From Deltaproteobacteria bacterium (GTDB lineage Bacteria > Desulfobacterota > Binatia > UBA9968 > JAJDTQ01): a stretch of 50,088 nucleotides of DNA. Of the stretch, positions 46,512-50,088 are shown piece by piece (the first letter of the stretch is position 1; each line of letters begins with the position of its first letter). The notes under the pieces are model-generated. The model searched no databases. It was not told the origin of the DNA and was given only the letters and a program-made list of their open reading frames with translations. Position numbers and translations under genes: made by a program. The stretch spans positions 1-50,088 of the forward strand of contig JAPOPM010000116.1 of assembly GCA_026712905.1 (NCBI GenBank), given 5' to 3'.

Positions 46512-46552
46512 TGGAGAGGGGCAAACGGAACAAAGGCTGAAGGAGATTTCCC

Positions 46553-47059
46553 ATGGCGGTCGTACAGGGCTGGGAAGGACGTTATTTCGAGGACTTCAAC
46601 GTCGGCGACGTGTACCGGTGCCGGGTCGGGCGCACGGTCACGGAGAACGACAACATCTGGTTCACGCTGCTCACCAACAACACCAACCAGATCCACTTCA
46701 ACAACGAGTACGGCAAGCGCACCGAGTTCGGGAAGTGCCTGATCAACAGCGCCCTCACCCTGGCCATCGTGGCGGGCATGGGGGTAGCGGACGTGAGCGA
46801 GAACGGCTTCGCCCTGGGCTGGGACCAGATCCGGCTGCCCAACCCGCTGTTCGCCGGCGACACGCTGTACTCCGAGTCCGAGGTGCTGGAGAAGCGCGAC
46901 TCCCGGTCCAAGCCCCAGTGGGGCATCGTCAAGGTGCGCACCCGGGGCGTCCAGCAGGAGGGCAAGGTGGTCATCGACTACGCCCGCAGCGTGATGGTCT
47001 GGCGCAAGGAGTTCGCTCCCCGGCGGGACATCTTCCCGGAGATCGTCGACGGCGACTAG
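46553..47059 (+). CDS. MaoC-family acyl-CoA hydratase/dehydratase
   Basis: A 168-residue hotdog-fold hydratase. GRYFEDFNVGDVYRCRVGRT opens the domain. The hydratase motif TNNTNQIHFNNEYGKRTEFG has the Asn-x-x-His arrangement of this subgroup. LGWDQIRLPNPLFAGDTLYS and IVKVRTRGVQQEGKVVIDYA follow, which are typical of the bacterial group that acts on branched or dicarboxylic enoyl-CoA. It starts at the ATG; the CoA-transferase follows after 112 bp on the same strand. Confidence 0.92.
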   Translation: MAVVQGWEGRYFEDFNVGDVYRCRVGRTVTENDNIWFTLLTNNTNQIHFNNEYGKRTEFGKCLINSALTLAIVAGMGVADVSENGFALGWDQIRLPNPLFAGDTLYSESEVLEKRDSRSKPQWGIVKVRTRGVQQEGKVVIDYARSVMVWRKEFAPRRDIFPEIVDGD

Positions 47060-47084
47060 TGGACTGGAAACGGATAGGCATGTA

Positions 47085-47105
47085 GGGGCGACCGGCGGTC
47101 GCCCC
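47085..47105. repeat. 9-bp hairpin repeat
   Basis: GGGGCGACC-GGC-GGTCGCCCC is a perfect 9-bp stem with a 3-nt loop. It sits between the MaoC and CoA-transferase genes. The motif resembles dispersed GTAGGGGCGACC palindromes common in GC-rich genomes. It may reduce readthrough. Confidence 0.6.
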
Positions 47106-47171
47106 CTGTCGGCATTCTGCCGCACGGGCGGGTGGGGGCAGACGGAGGGCGGCAGCGCAAGGAGCGTACGA

Positions 47172-48374
47172 GTGAGCTCATCCGACACCAACGGCGGCCT
47201 CGCGCTCAGCGGCGTACGGGTCATGGCCTTCGAGCAGGTCCTCGCCGGGCCCTTCGGCACCGGCCTGCTGGGAGAGATGGGGGCCGAGGTCATCAAGATC
47301 GAGCGCCCCGGCGTGGGCGACCTGATCCGCCACTGGGACACCGCCGTCAAGGGGCTGTCATCGGGCTACGTGTGGCTCAACCGCAACAAGCGAAGCCTCA
47401 CGGTGGACGTCAAGAAGCCGGAGGGCCTGGAGGTCCTCCACAAGCTCGCGCAGACCACCGACGTTTTCTTCGAAAACTACGCCCCCGGCGTGGCCGAGCG
47501 CGTGGGGCTGGGTTGGGAAACCCTCCACGAGATCAACCCGCGGCTCATCTACTGCTCCCTATCCGGCTACGGCCAGGACGGCCCCTACCGGGACGTCAAG
47601 GCCTACGACCTGCTGATCCAGGGCGAGGCCGGCATCATCGCCACCACGGGCTACCCCGACAAGCCCGCCCGGGCCGGCGTGTCCGTGTCCGACATCGCCT
47701 CCGGCATGTACGCCGCCCTGGGCATCGTCCTGGCGTTGTTCCAGCGGGAGAAGACCGGCGAGGGGCAGGTCATCGACATCTCCATGTTCGAGAGCATCCT
47801 CTCCTGGCTGGGCTACTTTCCGCACCACTACTGGCACCGGGGAGAGGAGCCCGACCGGGTGGGCATGCGGCACCACTACGTGACCCCCTACGGCCCCTAC
47901 ATGACGGGCGACGGCGAGTACGTGAACCTAGCCGTGGCCACGCCCAAGGACTGGGAGGTCTTCTGCCTCAAGGTGATGGAAAGCCCCGCGCTGATGGAAG
48001 ACCCCCGCTTCGCCACGGTGGAGGCGCGCAGGGAAAACCGCGGCGCGCTGGAGGAAACCATCGAGCAGCTCTTCCTGGAGCACGGCCACGAGACCTGGCT
48101 CGAACGCCTGCAGGCGGCGGAGCTGCCCAACGGCAAAGTCCGGGGCATCGCCCAGGTGCTGGCCCATCCCCAGGCCGCCGCCCGGCGCATGATCCGGGAG
48201 GTGGACTCCCCCGTGGGCAAGGTGCCGGTCATCGGCAGCCCCCTGAACCTGTCCGGCAGCCCGCCCCGCTACGACCCCATCCCGGATCTGGGCGACGCCA
48301 CCGACTCGATCCTCGAAGAGCTCGGCTACGACGCCGAGGCCATCGCGCGGCTGCACCGGGACCAAGCAGTCTGA
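47172..48374 (+). CDS. Family III CoA-transferase (CaiB/BaiF)
   Basis: A 400-residue family III CoA-transferase that moves CoA between carboxylic acids. The pattern VRVMAFEQVLAGPFGTGLLGEMGAEVIKIERPG is conserved in its pieces GPFGTGLLGEMGAEVIKIE and RNKRSLTVDVKKPEGLEVL. The catalytic Asp is in the QGEAGIIATTGYPD/VSDIASGMYAALGI region. GTG start with AAGGAG upstream. It closes the plus-strand CoA-ester genes. Substrate unknown. Confidence 0.93.
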   Translation: MSSSDTNGGLALSGVRVMAFEQVLAGPFGTGLLGEMGAEVIKIERPGVGDLIRHWDTAVKGLSSGYVWLNRNKRSLTVDVKKPEGLEVLHKLAQTTDVFFENYAPGVAERVGLGWETLHEINPRLIYCSLSGYGQDGPYRDVKAYDLLIQGEAGIIATTGYPDKPARAGVSVSDIASGMYAALGIVLALFQREKTGEGQVIDISMFESILSWLGYFPHHYWHRGEEPDRVGMRHHYVTPYGPYMTGDGEYVNLAVATPKDWEVFCLKVMESPALMEDPRFATVEARRENRGALEETIEQLFLEHGHETWLERLQAAELPNGKVRGIAQVLAHPQAAARRMIREVDSPVGKVPVIGSPLNLSGSPPRYDPIPDLGDATDSILEELGYDAEAIARLHRDQAV

Positions 48375-48411
48375 ATCAATGTTGACGGTGCCCCGCGAAG
48401 CCAGATAGCGG

Positions 48412-49230
48412 CTACTCCTGCTTCCTGGCTCCGAACGCCCCGATCAGTTCGTTGTAGCCGAAAACGCCGGCAGCTTCCTGGTGATTCGGGCCATAAAATC
48501 TGCCGTTAATATAGATCGGGGCTTCCTGAAACGGACCGTCTCCAGGCTGCAATTCGACGAATTTGGACGTCTCAGGAAACAGCGTGACCTGGTCGAAGGA
48601 TATGTCCTCGCGCGCGGCACCGGTCTCCACGTTGGCGATACGGGTGAAGGAAACGCCCATGGACGGCAGGGCCCCGAACGTGGCGACGAGATTGGCATCG
48701 CCCGCATAGCGGTCTTGGGAGTTGGTATGTACGCCCACCATCGCGCCCCGCCAACTGGCGGTTCCCTCAACCGGAAGCGGGTCTTCGGAAAGCGCGCCGA
48801 AAGCAAGCCCCACGAACCAGTCCGATCCTCCGGTCGCGCCAAGTGGCCGGAGCCGCTGCACGAATGCCGCCGCGTTGTCGAGCCACCCGCCATAGAGTCT
48901 CCAGTCGCCGTCCTCGTGAATGCTCTCGACCAACTGGACGCCGCCGATTTCGCGCTCTTGCTCAAAACCATCCTGAAACAACTGCCGCGAGACGCCCGTT
49001 GGAGTAACGATGAAGCCTCCGGTCGTTACACACGCCTCAGCGCTACACCCAAAGGACATGGCAAGTCCTCCGGTCGGGTGTAGTCTTGAGGCCACAATCC
49101 CGTTGTTCGTGGCGACCATCTCGTTGACGCCCGCCAAGGGATCGACCGGTGCCGCGACTTCCCTGGTGGTCGAACATGCCGCGACGGCGAGGGCGGTAAG
49201 GAGTATGGCTACTGTGCTCTTCATGGTCAT
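48412..49230 (-). CDS. TbpB-like beta-barrel lipoprotein
   Basis: A 272-residue lipoprotein. A short signal ends in the lipobox VAAC. The mature part is beta-rich with alternating Gly and aromatic residues (WRLYGGWLDNAAAFVQRLRP) and ends with GRFYGPNHQEAAGVFGYNEL and IGAFGARKQE. This end is the typical closing strand of the transferrin-binding-protein B-like barrel (TbpB_B_D). Such proteins are surface lipoproteins that bind host iron or heme proteins or are slam substrates; no TbpA or slam gene is in the window, so the ligand is unknown. The ATG at 49230 is preceded by GAGGTGA. Divergent from acnA. Confidence 0.85.
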   Translation of the reverse strand: MTMKSTVAILLTALAVAACSTTREVAAPVDPLAGVNEMVATNNGIVASRLHPTGGLAMSFGCSAEACVTTGGFIVTPTGVSRQLFQDGFEQEREIGGVQLVESIHEDGDWRLYGGWLDNAAAFVQRLRPLGATGGSDWFVGLAFGALSEDPLPVEGTASWRGAMVGVHTNSQDRYAGDANLVATFGALPSMGVSFTRIANVETGAAREDISFDQVTLFPETSKFVELQPGDGPFQEAPIYINGRFYGPNHQEAAGVFGYNELIGAFGARKQE

Positions 49231-49548
49231 GTTTCACCTCGACTGTTGTTGCACGTTTCGCAGTTTGCGCGTCACACCCCACGCGCCTCTGGCGACTATG
49301 CCTTACGGGTATTCCTTTTTCCACACGCGAGATATTTTTGCCAACTAATTTTATCCAAGTAATCCTTTTCCCGCATCAACGCCGACTCTATGGGGCATCT
49401 TGTAGTTGCCGTTACACCGTCCGCTTCCGCCGATTTGGCAAGCCGCACCGGTTGCGCTAGAAAGAAGGGTTTCAAGGCCCCGCGGCATCCATCCGCCCGC
49501 GTCCCTCCGGGCCGCCTGAAACCGAAAATCCATATCAAGGAGCCTCAC
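49231..49548. other. Intergenic region between TbpB-like gene and acnA
   Basis: No gene is seen in 318 bases. Perfect arms GCGCGT (49267-49272) and ACGCGC (49281-49286) lie 37 bp before the lipoprotein start and may bind a regulator. An AT-rich stretch at about 49310-49370 holds a weak TTGCCA-16-TAATCC promoter candidate for acnA. AAGGAG at 49537-49542 is the acnA ribosome-binding site. I do not recognise a Fur box. Confidence 0.4.
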
Positions 49549-50088
49549 ATGGCATCACAGAGCATCGACACGTTTCACACCGCCTCCACGCTCGAAGTCG
49601 GGGGCAGCTGCTACCGGATCCACCGCCTCGACGCCCTGGCGAAGGCGACATCCTTGCCGGTGGAGCGGCTGCCCTTCTCCCTCAAGATCCTGCTGGAGAA
49701 CCTGCTCCGTTGCGAGGACGACCGGCACGTGTCGGCGGACGACATCCGGGCGCTGGCGGGTTGGGACCCGGGGGCGAAGCCGGAGAAGGAAATCGCCTTC
49801 ATGCCGGCGCGCATCCTGCTGCAGGACCTCACCGGGGTGCCCGCCATCGTGGACCTGGCGGCCATGCGCGAAGGCATCAAACGGCTGGGCGGCGACCCGA
49901 AACGGATCAACCCGCTCCAGCCCGTGGACCTGGTCATCGACCACTCCGTGCAGGTGGACCACTTCGGCTCGCTGCAGTCCTTCGCCTCCAACTCGAAGCT
50001 GGAGTACGAGCGCAACCAGGAACGGTACGCGTTCCTGCGCTGGGGGCAGAAGGCCTTCGACAACTTCAGCGTGGTGCCGCCGGACACC
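49549..50088 (+). CDS. acnA: Aconitate hydratase A, N-terminal part
   Basis: The aconitase (AcnA/IRP-type) interconverts citrate and isocitrate through cis-aconitate with a 4Fe-4S cluster. The window ends after 180 codons. The start MASQSIDTFHTASTLEVGGS is set by AAGGAG. The visible part has YRIHRLDALAKATSLPVERL, PFSLKILLENLLRCED, MPARILLQDLTGVPAIVDLA, AAMREGI and LVIDHSVQVDHFG, a standard AcnA N-terminus. Cluster cysteines lie downstream, outside the window. Confidence 0.96.
   Translation, partial: MASQSIDTFHTASTLEVGGSCYRIHRLDALAKATSLPVERLPFSLKILLENLLRCEDDRHVSADDIRALAGWDPGAKPEKEIAFMPARILLQDLTGVPAIVDLAAMREGIKRLGGDPKRINPLQPVDLVIDHSVQVDHFGSLQSFASNSKLEYERNQERYAFLRWGQKAFDNFSVVPPDT

Noticed and set aside
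46553..46760. Loss of the catalytic Asp in the MaoC protein
   Set aside because: NTNxxHF is normal for this MaoC subgroup, so the Asn is not a defect.

Overview
The window is a 50 kb piece of a GC-rich, Gram-negative bacterial chromosome. Outer-membrane genes (lptE, lpxC, an Lpp-like lipoprotein, rlpA), a double-membrane cell plan and the gene order rpmF-plsX-fabD-fabG-acpP-glyA-nrdR-ribD-ribE-ribBA-ribH-nusB are typical of deltaproteobacterial-type lineages. Many CoA-ester enzymes and families of short inverted repeats (consensus CGTCATTCCCGC..AAGCGGGAATCC) recall uncultured, Tectomicrobia- or Binatota-like genomes. This placement is an inference; no marker gene was compared.

Layout. 1-9 kb: the 3' end of ureG closed by a small TA-flanked inverted-repeat element, an AI-2E-type permease, a NodI/NodJ-like ABC exporter with an amidohydrolase, an MFS transporter, pncB and a class II aldolase. 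8.7-12.7 kb: tatC, an alanine-rich lipoprotein, murJ, rpsT and lptE. 12.7-31.8 kb: a long minus-strand housekeeping block, read from right to left: DUF177, rpmF, plsX, fabD, fabG, acpP, glyA, nrdR, ribD, then ribE, ribBA, ribH, nusB, leuS and lptE. 32-40 kb: an HtrA-like pseudoprotease, ybgC, an NtrY-like kinase with a response regulator fused to LpxC, and yebC-ruvC-ruvA-ruvB. 40-50 kb: rlpA, a truncated DUF4143 gene, CoA-ester metabolism (citE-like lyase, acyl-CoA dehydrogenase, MaoC hydratase, family III CoA-transferase), a decayed HicAB pair, a TbpB-like lipoprotein and the start of acnA.

The most interesting part is an island of about 6.7 kb (18.0-24.8 kb) inserted between ribD and ribE, which are normally adjacent. 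Its minus-strand genes follow ribD closely: a 38-residue ORF, a 266-residue unknown protein, a P-loop-less DUF2791-like protein, a BrxD-like DUF2791 ATPase and a SNF2 helicase. Facing them is a two-gene plus-strand unit (unknown protein plus PIN-domain RNase) with its own promoter and palindromic operator. This looks like an undescribed BREX-related defence module wired into a housekeeping operon.

A second unusual system is the kinase plus receiver-LpxC pair. It would let a phosphorelay act directly on the committed enzyme of lipid A synthesis instead of on transcription. Other oddities are a RibBA whose RibB half has lost its catalytic motifs, an HtrA-like protein without any of its catalytic triad, a ruvC without a normal start codon, and a HicA toxin with its middle deleted.
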